A program made the translations under genes and the position numbers. Below the pieces are notes generated by a model that did no database searches, was not told the origin of the DNA, and worked only from the letters and a program-made list of their open reading frames with translations. A stretch of 64,000 bases of DNA from Ornithinimicrobium sp. F0845 (GTDB lineage Bacteria; Actinomycetota; Actinomycetes; Actinomycetales; Dermatophilaceae): assembly GCF_023015765.1 (NCBI RefSeq), contig NZ_JALKAL010000008.1:98939-162938 (forward strand), read 5' to 3'. Position 1 is the stretch's first letter. Each line of letters begins with the position of its first letter. Shown here in pieces: positions 17,314 through 24,806 of the stretch.

Positions 17314-18182
17314 CGGGCCCCCAGCGCGTTCCGTGCCAGGATCTGCGCCTTGACCAGGTCCGGCACGCGCACCCGCTCGCGGGCGATCTGCACGGCGGGC
17401 GTCACACGCAGCCGTGAGGACAGGGCCGCGAACAGGTCGTGGGCGGCACGCACCGCGCCGCGGCTGCTGCGCGGCAGGCGCGGGATCGTGCCGGCCGCGG
17501 TGGCCAGGTCCGCGTCGACCTCGTCGAGGAGCAGGTCGCGCTCGCGGTCGGTGAAGGCGGCCGGTTCGGTCCCTGGCAGGTAGGTGCGGCCCAGCCGGCT
17601 CTGATCGGCGTGCAGGTCGCGCAGGAAATTGAGCTTCTGGAAGGCGGCGCCGAGGTGGCGGGCGCCCGGTGCCAGCTCGCTGTAGAGCCGGTCGTCTCCG
17701 TCGACGAAGACACGCAGACACATCAGACCGACGACCTCGGCGGAGCCGTAGAGGTAGCCGTCCAGGCTGCTCCGATCGTGCACCTGCACGGTGAGGTCGG
17801 CGCGCATCGAGTCGAAGAATGGGTCCACGAGCGCACGGCTGATGCCGTGCTCGGTGGCGGTGAGGGTGAAGGCGTGGACGACCAGGTTGGCGCTGCCACC
17901 GGACACCAGCGCACGGTGGGTCTCCTCCTGGAGGCCGTCGAGCAGCGCCGCGCGCCGGGCCGCGTCCCACGGCTGGCGGTCGTCGTCGACAAGCTCATCG
18001 GCCACGCGCACCAGCGCGTAGATCGAGCGCACGTCGGTGCGCACGGGCTCGTGCAGGAGGCGGGTCGCCCACCCGAAGGAGGTGGAGTAGTGACCGATGA
18101 TCACAGCGGCGCTCGCCCGAGCGGCCTCGTCGTAGGAGGTCGGGGCGGCGGGCGTGCGGAGACCGTGGAGGAGCATGGTCAC
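17310..18182 (-). CDS. crtB: Phytoene synthase (CrtB)
   Basis: A 290-aa trans-isoprenyl diphosphate synthase, head-to-head type. The first Asp-rich region is LVRVADELVDDDRQPWD and the second is QKLNFLRDLHADQSRLGR (DxxxD with YLPG following). Two GGPP molecules are condensed to phytoene. GTG at 18182 overlaps the crtE stop (GTGA) and has GGGGAG upstream; ATG at 18176 is an alternative two codons in. Overlaps on both sides show strict coupling within the operon. Confidence 0.94.
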   Translation of the reverse strand: MTMLLHGLRTPAAPTSYDEAARASAAVIIGHYSTSFGWATRLLHEPVRTDVRSIYALVRVADELVDDDRQPWDAARRAALLDGLQEETHRALVSGGSANLVVHAFTLTATEHGISRALVDPFFDSMRADLTVQVHDRSSLDGYLYGSAEVVGLMCLRVFVDGDDRLYSELAPGARHLGAAFQKLNFLRDLHADQSRLGRTYLPGTEPAAFTDRERDLLLDEVDADLATAAGTIPRLPRSSRGAVRAAHDLFAALSSRLRVTPAVQIARERVRVPDLVKAQILARNALGAR

Positions 18183-19276
18183 GCGGCTCCCCGCACGGTC
18201 TCCCCGTCCGGCGTGCGACCGGGGGTGCTGGGCTCGGCTGTTCCGGGGAGCGTGAGGGCGACCATCTCCTGCAGCGCCGCGCGTGCCGGCACCGGGAGCC
18301 CGGCCGCCGCCGTGAGCGCGGCGTCTCGCAGGTCCTGCACCAGGGCCTCCACCGCGCGGCGTGCCCCGCACGCCACGAGCAGCTCCCGGGCCCGCTCGGC
18401 ACCCTCGGCGGTCAGGGCGGAGTCGCCGACGTAGCGAGACAGCTCGGCCCAGCTGCGGGTCGACCGCGCGATGGTGACCAGCGCGGTGCCCTTGCCCTCA
18501 CGGAGGTCACCGAGCGGGTCCTTGCCGGTCTGCCTGGCTCTGCCGAACGTGCCGTCGAGGTCGTCCTGGAGCTGGAAGGCCACCCCCATGCTCCGGCCCA
18601 CGGCGCCGAGCGCCGCCACGACCTCGTCGGGGGCGTCCGCCAGCACCGCTGCCGCCTGCAGGGGCAGCTCGAAGGAGTAGGCCGCGGTCTTCCACTCCGC
18701 GATGTCGAGGGTGTCGGCCAGCGAGGCGTCGGCGGTGAGGCTGGCCCGGACGTCGGCCAGCTCGCCGGCGGCGCTGCGGTGGAGCACCTCCTCCAGGAGG
18801 TCGAGGAGACGGACGACGACGTCGGGCCGGGCCCCGCAGAGGGCGACGGTGCGCACCGCGCCAGCCAGGGCCAGGTCGCCGGCGAGGATCCCTGCCGTCT
18901 CGCCGTAGCGCCGCGCGCGGTCCGACCCTGCACCCGCGGCACGGGCGCGGGCGCTGAAGATGCCGCCGACGTTGGGCCGCCCGCGGCGCACCTCGTCCGC
19001 GTCGATGACGTCGTCGTGGATGACGAAAGCGGTGTGAAGAAGCTCGATCGCGTCCGCCACCGCCGCAGCGGCCCGGTGGTCGTAGCCACCGAGCGCGTCG
19101 TGGAGACGGATGAGCAGGGCTGGCCGGAACCTCTTCCCGCCCTCGGTCTGGGCGCGCAACGCCTGCCAGAGCACCTGGTCGTGCTCGTCGACGACGCGGT
19201 CCTGGCCGTCCATGAGGAATCGTTCGAGCCCGAGCCCGGTGTCTGGCGGCCCTGTGGGTGCGGTGGTCGTGGTCAT
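18179..19276 (-). CDS. crtE: Geranylgeranyl diphosphate synthase (CrtE/IdsA-type polyprenyl synthase)
   Basis: The 365-aa product starts at ATG 19276 (MTTTTAPTGPPDTGLG). The first Asp-rich motif is FVIHDDVIDADEVRRG and the second is GVAFQLQDDLDGTFG, both intact, with RFRPALL (allylic substrate binding) before them. It makes the C20 precursor for CrtB. It is the first gene of the carotenoid operon. The candidate promoter about 65 bases upstream overlaps a copy of the motif proposed as the CarH/LitR operator, so light should control it. The ribosome site is weak (GGGACAG). Confidence 0.92.
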   Translation of the reverse strand: MTTTTAPTGPPDTGLGLERFLMDGQDRVVDEHDQVLWQALRAQTEGGKRFRPALLIRLHDALGGYDHRAAAAVADAIELLHTAFVIHDDVIDADEVRRGRPNVGGIFSARARAAGAGSDRARRYGETAGILAGDLALAGAVRTVALCGARPDVVVRLLDLLEEVLHRSAAGELADVRASLTADASLADTLDIAEWKTAAYSFELPLQAAAVLADAPDEVVAALGAVGRSMGVAFQLQDDLDGTFGRARQTGKDPLGDLREGKGTALVTIARSTRSWAELSRYVGDSALTAEGAERARELLVACGARRAVEALVQDLRDAALTAAAGLPVPARAALQEMVALTLPGTAEPSTPGRTPDGETVRGAA

Positions 19277-19341
19277 GTCGGCTGTCCCGTCGTTCTCCGG
19301 AGACCTCGGGGCGAGGTCCTGCCACGGTTGGGTCAAAGCCA

Positions 19342-19381
19342 GGATGCACCATGAACAGACATTTGACAAACTCTCGACGAG
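19342..19381 (-). promoter_or_regulatory. Candidate crtE operon promoter with CarH/LitR operator
   Basis: On the minus strand TTGTCA (19370-19365) and CATCCT (19347-19342) are separated by 17 bases, a plausible -35/-10 pair for crtE. The -35 lies inside GACAAACTCTCGACGA (plus strand 19366-19381), which closely matches two other sites in the carH/DUF4397 intergenic region. A repressor bound here would block polymerase in the dark, as CarH does in Myxococcus and Thermus. Confidence 0.6.
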
Positions 19382-19428
19382 GCATGCATCCGCTGCCGCT
19401 CAGCTGGTTGGTGCGCGCCCCTGGATCG

Positions 19429-20346
19429 TCAGGTCTGAGCGCGCAGCCGCCCGGCGACCTCCCACGCCGCCGCCACCACCGACTCGGGCAGGGTCGTGGC
19501 CCGAGGAAAGTCCTCCCCCGCCGCGGCGCCCTGACCTCCGACGAAGACGAGGAGCTTGGCGTCCACCTGACGGAGCCGAGCGGTGACGGCGGCCGCCGCG
19601 GCCGTGTCCGCCCCGGTCGGGACCGACAGCACGGCTGCGTCAGGGACGAGTCGGCGCACCGCGTGGACCCAGCTGTCGAGCGGGACGTCGCTGCCCAACC
19701 AGCGGACGTCGACCCCGAGCCGGCGCAGGCAGACCGCGAAGGTGTGCGCACCCAGCTCATGCAGGGACCCGGGGGGAAGGCCGACGAGGGCAACCGGGCC
19801 GCCGAGCGCCGTGCCCGCCGCATCGAAGGCGCGGGCGAGTCGGCCCTGGACGGCTGCGCTGACGAAGTGCTCACCTGCGACGTCGACCCGGCCATCCGCC
19901 CAGGCCTCACCGAGGCCGTGCAGTGCCGGCAGCAGCCAGTGCTCGGCGACCGACTCGAACGAGCCGGCGGCAAGGGCCTGGTCCAGGACGCGGTCGACCT
20001 GTCCGCGGTCCAGGTGCTGGGCTGGTGCCACCAGGGCGTCGACGGCAGGCGTCGGGCCGGCAGGGGCGATCGGCGCGCCGGACTCTGCCCTCGGGGGGGA
20101 CGGCTCGGCCGGCGTCGCATCCTCGGGCAGCTCGGCGATCACCTGCTGGGCGGCCAGCGAGGCGGGGGCGCCTGCGGCCACGAGCCGGGCCATCGTCCGC
20201 AGTCGGTCCAGGTCGTGGTCGTCGTAGAGGCGGTACCGCGACTCGCTGCGCGCGGGGGTGACGACTCCGTAGCGTCGCTCCCAGGCGCGGAGCGTGTCGG
20301 GGGCGACCCCGGTCATCGCGCTGACCTGCTTCACGGTGTATCGCAT
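19429..20346 (-). CDS. litR: CarH/LitR-type B12-dependent light-sensing MerR regulator
   Basis: The 305-aa protein begins with a MerR winged-helix domain (MRYTVKQVSAMTGVAPDTLR, then AWERRYGVV). It then has a four-helix bundle with the CarH signature W-x9-E-H (WADGRVDVAGEH, ~res 145-160). A C-terminal cobalamin-binding Rossmann domain follows, in which the DxHxxG loop reads SLHELG, keeping His and Gly. These features define light sensors that use adenosylcobalamin: tetramers repress DNA in the dark and fall apart in light. The gene is upstream of, and parallel to, crtE. The start has a strong site (AAGGAGGTGGACAG). Two motif copies lie upstream of it, which suggests autoregulation. LitR proteins of Streptomyces control carotenoids in the same way. 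Confidence 0.9.
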   Translation of the reverse strand: MRYTVKQVSAMTGVAPDTLRAWERRYGVVTPARSESRYRLYDDHDLDRLRTMARLVAAGAPASLAAQQVIAELPEDATPAEPSPPRAESGAPIAPAGPTPAVDALVAPAQHLDRGQVDRVLDQALAAGSFESVAEHWLLPALHGLGEAWADGRVDVAGEHFVSAAVQGRLARAFDAAGTALGGPVALVGLPPGSLHELGAHTFAVCLRRLGVDVRWLGSDVPLDSWVHAVRRLVPDAAVLSVPTGADTAAAAAVTARLRQVDAKLLVFVGGQGAAAGEDFPRATTLPESVVAAAWEVAGRLRAQT

Positions 20347-20385
20347 CTGTCCACCTCCTTCGAGGAGGAAGCCTAACGGTCTCTA

Positions 20386-20401
20386 GACAAACCCTGGACG
20401 A
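20386..20401. promoter_or_regulatory. Candidate CarH/LitR operator, copy 2 (GACAAACCCTGGACGA)
   Basis: This copy lies 40 bases upstream of the carH start codon, just upstream of a -10-like TAGGCT (minus strand, 20375-20370). It shares 13 of 16 bases or more with the copy at the crtE promoter. A bound regulator here would sit in the carH promoter, consistent with autoregulation. Confidence 0.55.
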
Positions 20402-20464
20402 CGTGTGGGGATCCCGGTCTGTCGACCGGGGTGCCTTGCGGCCCAGCCATGTCGTCCTGCATAT

Positions 20465-20480
20465 GACAAACTATAGACAA
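20465..20480. promoter_or_regulatory. Candidate CarH/LitR operator, copy 3 (GACAAACTATAGACAA)
   Basis: This copy is about 92 bases upstream of the DUF4397 gene start and 64 bases from copy 2. It has two GACAAA-type half sites in direct orientation, 11 bases apart (GACAAAC and GACAAAG). ATGACA or TAGACA within it could serve as a -35 for the plus-strand operon, so the site may put the sortase/ECF sigma genes under light control. Confidence 0.5.
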
Positions 20481-20571
20481 AGATTTTGCGAACTTTGAAT
20501 CCGTCGAGGCTGTCCGGCCCGTAGTAGTGGATGAGACGGAGTCGTTCCGTCCCGGACACGAGGAGAAACCC

Positions 20572-21378
20572 ATGATGCTCAAGACCACCACCGCCGTCGT
20601 GCTGGCCGGCGTCACCGGCGCAGCGTTCGCCGTGCCCGCCGCAGCCGATGACCACGAGTCTGCTGTCTCCGTCCTGCACGGTGTGCCCGGCCTGACGGTC
20701 GACGTGTACGTCAACGGTGAGGAGGCCATCCCGGACTTCGCGCCGGGCACGCTCACCGAACCGATGATGCTGGCTGCCGGCCGCTACGACATCGAGATCT
20801 ACGCGGATGGTGACGATCCCGAGACCGCCGAGCCCGCGCTCTCCGCCGAGGACCTGGAGGTGCCCGGCGGCGCCAACCTGACCCTCGCCGCCCACCTCTC
20901 CGAGGACGGGACACCGACGCTGGGCGCGTTCGTCAATGACGTGACCCGCACGAGCGCCGGTGAGGCCCGCCTGACCGTTCGCCACGCCGCGGCGGCCCCC
21001 GCGGTCGACGTCCGTGCCGGTGGCAGCGCCGTCGTCGAGGGCCTGACCAACCCCGACGAGCAGGTCCTGGACCTGCCCGCAGGCACCGTGACGGCCGACG
21101 TCGTCCTCGCCGGCACCGAGGACGTCGTGCTGGGCCCGGCCGACGTCAACCTCGCCGAGGGCACGAACACGATCGTGTATGCCTGGGGCTCCGCGGAAGA
21201 GGGGACCCTGGACCTCGCGGTCCAGGTGATCGAGGGCCTGCACACCCCGCCGGATGGTGTGCCGTCCGGGCAGGGCGGTCTCGCCGACACCGGTGCCCTG
21301 CTGGTGCTGGCTCTCGCGGGGGTTGCCGGTGCCGTCGTCACCGGTCGCCAGGTCATCCGCGCCACCGCCCGGGACTGA
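20572..21378 (+). CDS. DUF4397 secreted protein with LAxTG-type sorting signal
   Basis: ATG at 20572 follows GAGGAGAAACC. The 268-aa product has a Sec signal peptide (MMLKTTTAVVLAGVTGAAFA, cleavage near AAADD) and a DUF4397 beta-sandwich repeat region (SVLHGVPGLTVDVYVNGEE, later LTVRHAAAAPAVDVRAGG). It ends with the cell-wall sorting signal LADTG, a hydrophobic helix and a basic tail (VIRATARD). LAxTG is the motif preferred by class E sortases of Actinobacteria, and the next gene is a sortase, so the two form an anchor-and-substrate pair. The surface role is unknown. The possible CarH site upstream suggests light-dependent expression. Confidence 0.82.
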   Translation: MMLKTTTAVVLAGVTGAAFAVPAAADDHESAVSVLHGVPGLTVDVYVNGEEAIPDFAPGTLTEPMMLAAGRYDIEIYADGDDPETAEPALSAEDLEVPGGANLTLAAHLSEDGTPTLGAFVNDVTRTSAGEARLTVRHAAAAPAVDVRAGGSAVVEGLTNPDEQVLDLPAGTVTADVVLAGTEDVVLGPADVNLAEGTNTIVYAWGSAEEGTLDLAVQVIEGLHTPPDGVPSGQGGLADTGALLVLALAGVAGAVVTGRQVIRATARD

Positions 21379-21380
21379 CC

Positions 21381-22118
21381 TTGGCGCGCCACCCCGCCCC
21401 CCGTCGCGGTCCGACCCGAGCCCTCGCGCTCGTCGTGATGCTGGTCAGTCTCGTCCTGGCCGGGTGGGCGGCGCGTGGCCTGCTCGACGAGCCCGTCCCA
21501 GAGGTTGACGCGTTCGGGTCCTCCCCGCTCTCGCTCGGACTCCCGTCGCCCTCGGCCACCGGTATGCCGTCCAGCCCAGACGCACCGCACCTCGCCCGCA
21601 GCCTGCCCCGACCCGCCCGCGCCCCGGCTGCACTCGCGCCCGTGGCGGAGGGGCGTGAGCCCGTCCGCCTGAGGGTGCCTGCGGTCGAGCTCGACGTCGA
21701 GCTGGAAGCAGTCGGCGTCGCCACCGACGGGCAGATGGAGATCCCAGATGACGGGGACCGGGCCGGGTGGTACCGCCACGGTCCGAGGCCCGGCGATGAC
21801 GGCTCCGTAGTCATCGCCGCGCACGTCGACACACGGTCCGGGCCGGGAGCCTTCCTGGCACTTACCGGTGTCGCCGAGGGTGACGTGGTCCGGGTCGAAC
21901 TCGCCGACGGGAGCAGCACGGCATACCGCGTCGTGGGCGGCGAGCAGGTGGCCAAGCGCGACCTTCCGGTCGACGAGCTGTTCCGCCGGGACGGTGACCC
22001 GGTCCTGCGCCTGGTCACCTGCTCGGGTGACTGGTCACCGGGCGCGAGCAGCTACACCGACAACCTCGTCATCAGTGCGGTCCCGGTGGGACCAACGGAG
22101 GCCACAGAGGGTGTCTAG
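21381..22118 (+). CDS. Class E/F sortase
   Basis: TTG at 21381, two bases after the DUF4397 stop, starts a 245-aa protein. It has an N-terminal membrane helix (ALALVVMLVSLVLAGWAA), a Pro/Ser-rich stem and a C-terminal sortase domain with catalytic His in VVIAAHVDTRSGPG and Cys in RLVTCSGDW, followed by YTDNLVISA. Arg is normally two or three residues after the Cys region; here the nearest candidates are in FRRDGDPVLRLVTC. The enzyme would cut the LADTG motif of the neighbouring protein and attach it to the wall. Gene pairing supports this. The class (E or F) is not settled by eye. Confidence 0.85.
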   Translation: MARHPAPRRGPTRALALVVMLVSLVLAGWAARGLLDEPVPEVDAFGSSPLSLGLPSPSATGMPSSPDAPHLARSLPRPARAPAALAPVAEGREPVRLRVPAVELDVELEAVGVATDGQMEIPDDGDRAGWYRHGPRPGDDGSVVIAAHVDTRSGPGAFLALTGVAEGDVVRVELADGSSTAYRVVGGEQVAKRDLPVDELFRRDGDPVLRLVTCSGDWSPGASSYTDNLVISAVPVGPTEATEGV

Positions 22119-22659
22119 GACGAGCTCTCCACCCGCCACGGACGCAGCGATCGGCCTGGACTGGGCCAACGACGAGGACGGTGCTCTCGACCACGCCTAC
22201 CAGCGCTGGGGTCCGCTGGTGCACGGTCTGGCGCGCAAGGCGGTGGGACCGGTCGAGGCGGAGGACGTGACACAGCAGGTCTTCCTCTCGGCCTGGCGGG
22301 CCCGCGAGACCTACAGCCCGGACCACGGGCCGCTGGGCGCCTGGCTGGTCGGGATCACCCGCCGCGTGGTCGCCGACACCCTGCGGGTGCGTCGGCGCAG
22401 CGCCCAGGTGCCGGTTGCGGACGACCAGGACGTGCCAGAGGGGCGCTGGGAGGATGTCGACCGCGACGACCTCCTGAGCGTCTATGAGGAGCTGGAGCGG
22501 ATCGGTGACCCGCCCCGGCAGATCCTCCTGCTGGCCTACGTGCACGACAAGACCCAGAAGGAGATCGCCGAGCTGCTTGACCTGCCGCTCGGCACCGTCA
22601 AGACCCACACGACCCGGACGCTGGCCCGTCTCCGCACCCGACTGGGAGGTGCCCCATGA
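22111..22659 (+). CDS. ECF-family RNA polymerase sigma factor
   Basis: GTG at 22111 overlaps the sortase stop by 8 bases. The 182-aa product contains sigma region 2 (VEAEDVTQQVFLSAWRARET) and region 4 with the HTH (EIAELLDLPLGTVKTHTTRT). It is followed, with an ATGA overlap, by a membrane anti-sigma gene. In Streptomyces the LitR regulator controls an ECF factor (LitS) that drives light-induced carotenoid and photolyase genes. The same logic may apply here because this sigma gene lies in the operon behind a putative CarH site. That link is inference. Confidence 0.88.
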   Translation: MSRTSSPPATDAAIGLDWANDEDGALDHAYQRWGPLVHGLARKAVGPVEAEDVTQQVFLSAWRARETYSPDHGPLGAWLVGITRRVVADTLRVRRRSAQVPVADDQDVPEGRWEDVDRDDLLSVYEELERIGDPPRQILLLAYVHDKTQKEIAELLDLPLGTVKTHTTRTLARLRTRLGGAP

Positions 22660-23270
22660 ACAACGACGACCACCCCACGACGCCGCCGCCACGCGGCACC
22701 GGCGGACGGGTGGCAGAGGTGCTGGCGCGCGGCGGGATCATCGAGCACACCCCGCCTCCCCGTGTGTGGGACGCGATCGTCCGCTCGCTGCCAGGCCCGT
22801 TGTCGCTTCCCGACGACTCACGCCAGTCGCCCGTCCGGCGGCGCAGGACCAGGGGGGCAGGACCGTTGCTGGCGGCGGCCGCTGTCGGTGCGGTGATCAG
22901 CTGGGCCGTGACCGAGCTGATCGACCAGGACCCGGTGGTCAACCCGCTCGTGGCCGGCGAGCTGGCTGCCCTGACCGAGGGGGGCACCCAGGGCCGCGCC
23001 GAGATTGTGGAGGTCGCGGGCCAGCAGCACCTGCGGATCGATCTCGCTGAGCGTCTTGATGCCGGGGACGGTTACCTCGAGGTGTGGCTGCTGCGCCCCG
23101 ATGCCTCGGGCATGGTCACCGTGGGGGTGCTGCGGGGAGACACCGGTGACTTCGTGCTGCCCGCTGGCCTCGACGTCGCCGAGTTCGCCGTGGTAGACAT
23201 CTCACGAGAGCACCTGGACGGTGACCCGGAGCACGGTGGGGACAGCCTCGTGAGAGGGGAGATCGGATGA
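22656..23270 (+). CDS. Anti-sigma factor, RskA-like, without zinc motif
   Basis: A 204-aa single-pass membrane protein that overlaps the sigma gene by 4 bases. The N-terminal ~65 residues are cytoplasmic but lack the HxxxCxxC zinc motif of common anti-sigma domains; no Cys is present there. A helix follows at ~70-90 (GPLLAAAAVGAVISWAVTEL). The extracytoplasmic part matches the RskA C-terminal fold (EVAGQQHLRIDLAERLDAGD, YLEVWLLRPDASGMVTVGVL). It should hold the ECF factor inactive until a surface or redox signal. Partner assignment rests on operon order. Confidence 0.75.
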   Translation: MNNDDHPTTPPPRGTGGRVAEVLARGGIIEHTPPPRVWDAIVRSLPGPLSLPDDSRQSPVRRRRTRGAGPLLAAAAVGAVISWAVTELIDQDPVVNPLVAGELAALTEGGTQGRAEIVEVAGQQHLRIDLAERLDAGDGYLEVWLLRPDASGMVTVGVLRGDTGDFVLPAGLDVAEFAVVDISREHLDGDPEHGGDSLVRGEIG

Positions 23271-24061
23271 ACAGCCTGCGCAGCGACCAGGTGGTCGTCA
23301 CCCTCTCCGCAGTCATCTGGGTCGTGGGGACCCTCATCGGCACCGGCTTGGTCGGCAGCGACGGAGGAGTCGCGGAGCAGGGCGAGGGTCTCTTCTCCGA
23401 TACCGCCACACTCATCGCCCCGGCCGGCCCGGCGTTCTCGATCTGGTCGGTGATCTACGTCTTTCTCGCCGGTTATGTCCTGTGGCAGTGGCTCCCCGGC
23501 AACGACGACTCGGCGTGGGCCGCACGGACCCGGCTGCCGGCCGCCGCCTCCCTCGCGCTGAACGGCATATGGCTCCTGGTGGTCTTCGCCGGCTGGGTGC
23601 TGGTCTCGGTGCTGGTGATCGCCGGGATCGCAGCCTCCCTGGGCGTCATCCTGCGTCGCACCGCCGACCTTCCGGACGAGGGGTGGTGGCCGCGGGTCCT
23701 CGTCTCGGTGACCTTCGGCCTCTATCTGGGGTGGATCTGTGTCGCGACGTGCGCCAACGTGGCCCTCTGGCTGGTCGACCTCGGGGTGCCGGCGGAGGGC
23801 ACGCTCTCGACGGCCACCACGGTCGGTGTGCTCCTCATGGTCGTCGGCCTGGTGGCCTTCCTGTTCACCCGCACCACCGACCGCGTCCTGCAGACAGCCC
23901 TGGGCGCTGCCGTGGTCTGGGGCACCGGCTGGATCACCGCCGGCCGCCTCGATGGTGATCCGACCAACGAGGTCGTCGGCTATGCCGCCGGCGCGACGGC
24001 CCTGCTCGTCGTGGCCGCCTGGGGACTCCTGGCCGTCCGTCAACGGGTGTCCCACGCGTGA
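23267..24061 (+). CDS. TspO/MBR-like tryptophan-rich membrane protein
   Basis: A 264-aa protein with about eight hydrophobic helices, overlapping the anti-sigma stop by 4 bases. PAFSIWSVIYVFLAGYVLWQ and LNGIWLLVVFAGWVLVS resemble the conserved Trp-rich segments of TspO/MBR sensory proteins, but this protein is longer than classical five-helix TspO (~160 aa). TspO proteins bind porphyrins and modulate photopigment genes in Rhodobacter. The presence here in a light/carotenoid island, next to a B12-based regulator, is suggestive. The binding partner cannot be told from sequence. Confidence 0.65.
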   Translation: MNSLRSDQVVVTLSAVIWVVGTLIGTGLVGSDGGVAEQGEGLFSDTATLIAPAGPAFSIWSVIYVFLAGYVLWQWLPGNDDSAWAARTRLPAAASLALNGIWLLVVFAGWVLVSVLVIAGIAASLGVILRRTADLPDEGWWPRVLVSVTFGLYLGWICVATCANVALWLVDLGVPAEGTLSTATTVGVLLMVVGLVAFLFTRTTDRVLQTALGAAVVWGTGWITAGRLDGDPTNEVVGYAAGATALLVVAAWGLLAVRQRVSHA

Positions 24062-24083
24062 GGCCGCGCCCCCCGATGCCGAA

Positions 24084-24803
24084 GTGACCCCGCTGAGCGA
24101 GCTGCGCGACTTCCTGCGGGCCGCCCTCGTGACCCCGGTGCCGGGCCCACGGCGGGACCCGGTGCAGGCCCCACGTCGCCGGACCGTCTCGGCCGCGACG
24201 CTCATCGTCGGGGCGCCGGTGCTCTGGTGGACGCTGCAGCTGCGCCCTGGCGACCCTCTCTTCTACGCAGGCACCGCGGCACTGGCCGCCACCTGGCTGC
24301 TCGGTGCCCTCCTCGCCGGACCCCTCCACCTCGGCCACGCACACACCCGGACGGGCACGGCATACTCCCGCCCGGTTGTTCAGTCGCTCGCGCTCAGTGC
24401 CCTGCTGCTCGGGATCTTCCTGGCCGGGGCGCTCCTCGTGGCGCGGATGCCCTCCCTGCGCGGGCCCGTCGACGACTTGCTCGACCACGCGCAACACGGC
24501 TCTCTGCTGCTCGTGCTCGTCCTGACGGCCGTCACCGGCGTCGCGGAGGAGCTCTTCTTCCGCGGAGCCCTCTACGCAGCCGTCCCCGAACGGTGGGCCG
24601 TCGCCGTGACGACCGTCGCGTACACCTTGACGACGGTCGTCACCGGCATCCCGCTCCTGATCCTCGCCGCGGCCTGCCTCGGTCTCGTCTGCGGGCTGCA
24701 GCGGCGGGTCACCGGCGGAATTCTCGGCCCGGCGATCACGCACGTCACGTGGTCGGTCGGCATGCTCCTGCTCCTCCCGCCCCTCCTGAACGTCCTGAGG
24801 TGA
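24084..24803 (+). CDS. CPBP-family intramembrane metalloprotease
   Basis: GTG at 24084 gives a 239-aa protein; the longer open frame upstream only mirrors the previous gene. It has 6-7 hydrophobic segments, the EExxxR motif GVAEELFFRGALYA (~160) and a later His motif AITHVTWSVG, the metal-binding residues of CPBP (Abi/Rce1-like) proteases. These cleave substrates within membranes; roles include processing of prenylated proteins or regulators, and immunity. It lies in the operon after the TspO-like gene. A candidate target is the anti-sigma factor, but this is speculative. Confidence 0.78.
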   Translation: MTPLSELRDFLRAALVTPVPGPRRDPVQAPRRRTVSAATLIVGAPVLWWTLQLRPGDPLFYAGTAALAATWLLGALLAGPLHLGHAHTRTGTAYSRPVVQSLALSALLLGIFLAGALLVARMPSLRGPVDDLLDHAQHGSLLLVLVLTAVTGVAEELFFRGALYAAVPERWAVAVTTVAYTLTTVVTGIPLLILAAACLGLVCGLQRRVTGGILGPAITHVTWSVGMLLLLPPLLNVLR

Positions 24804-24806
24804 CCC

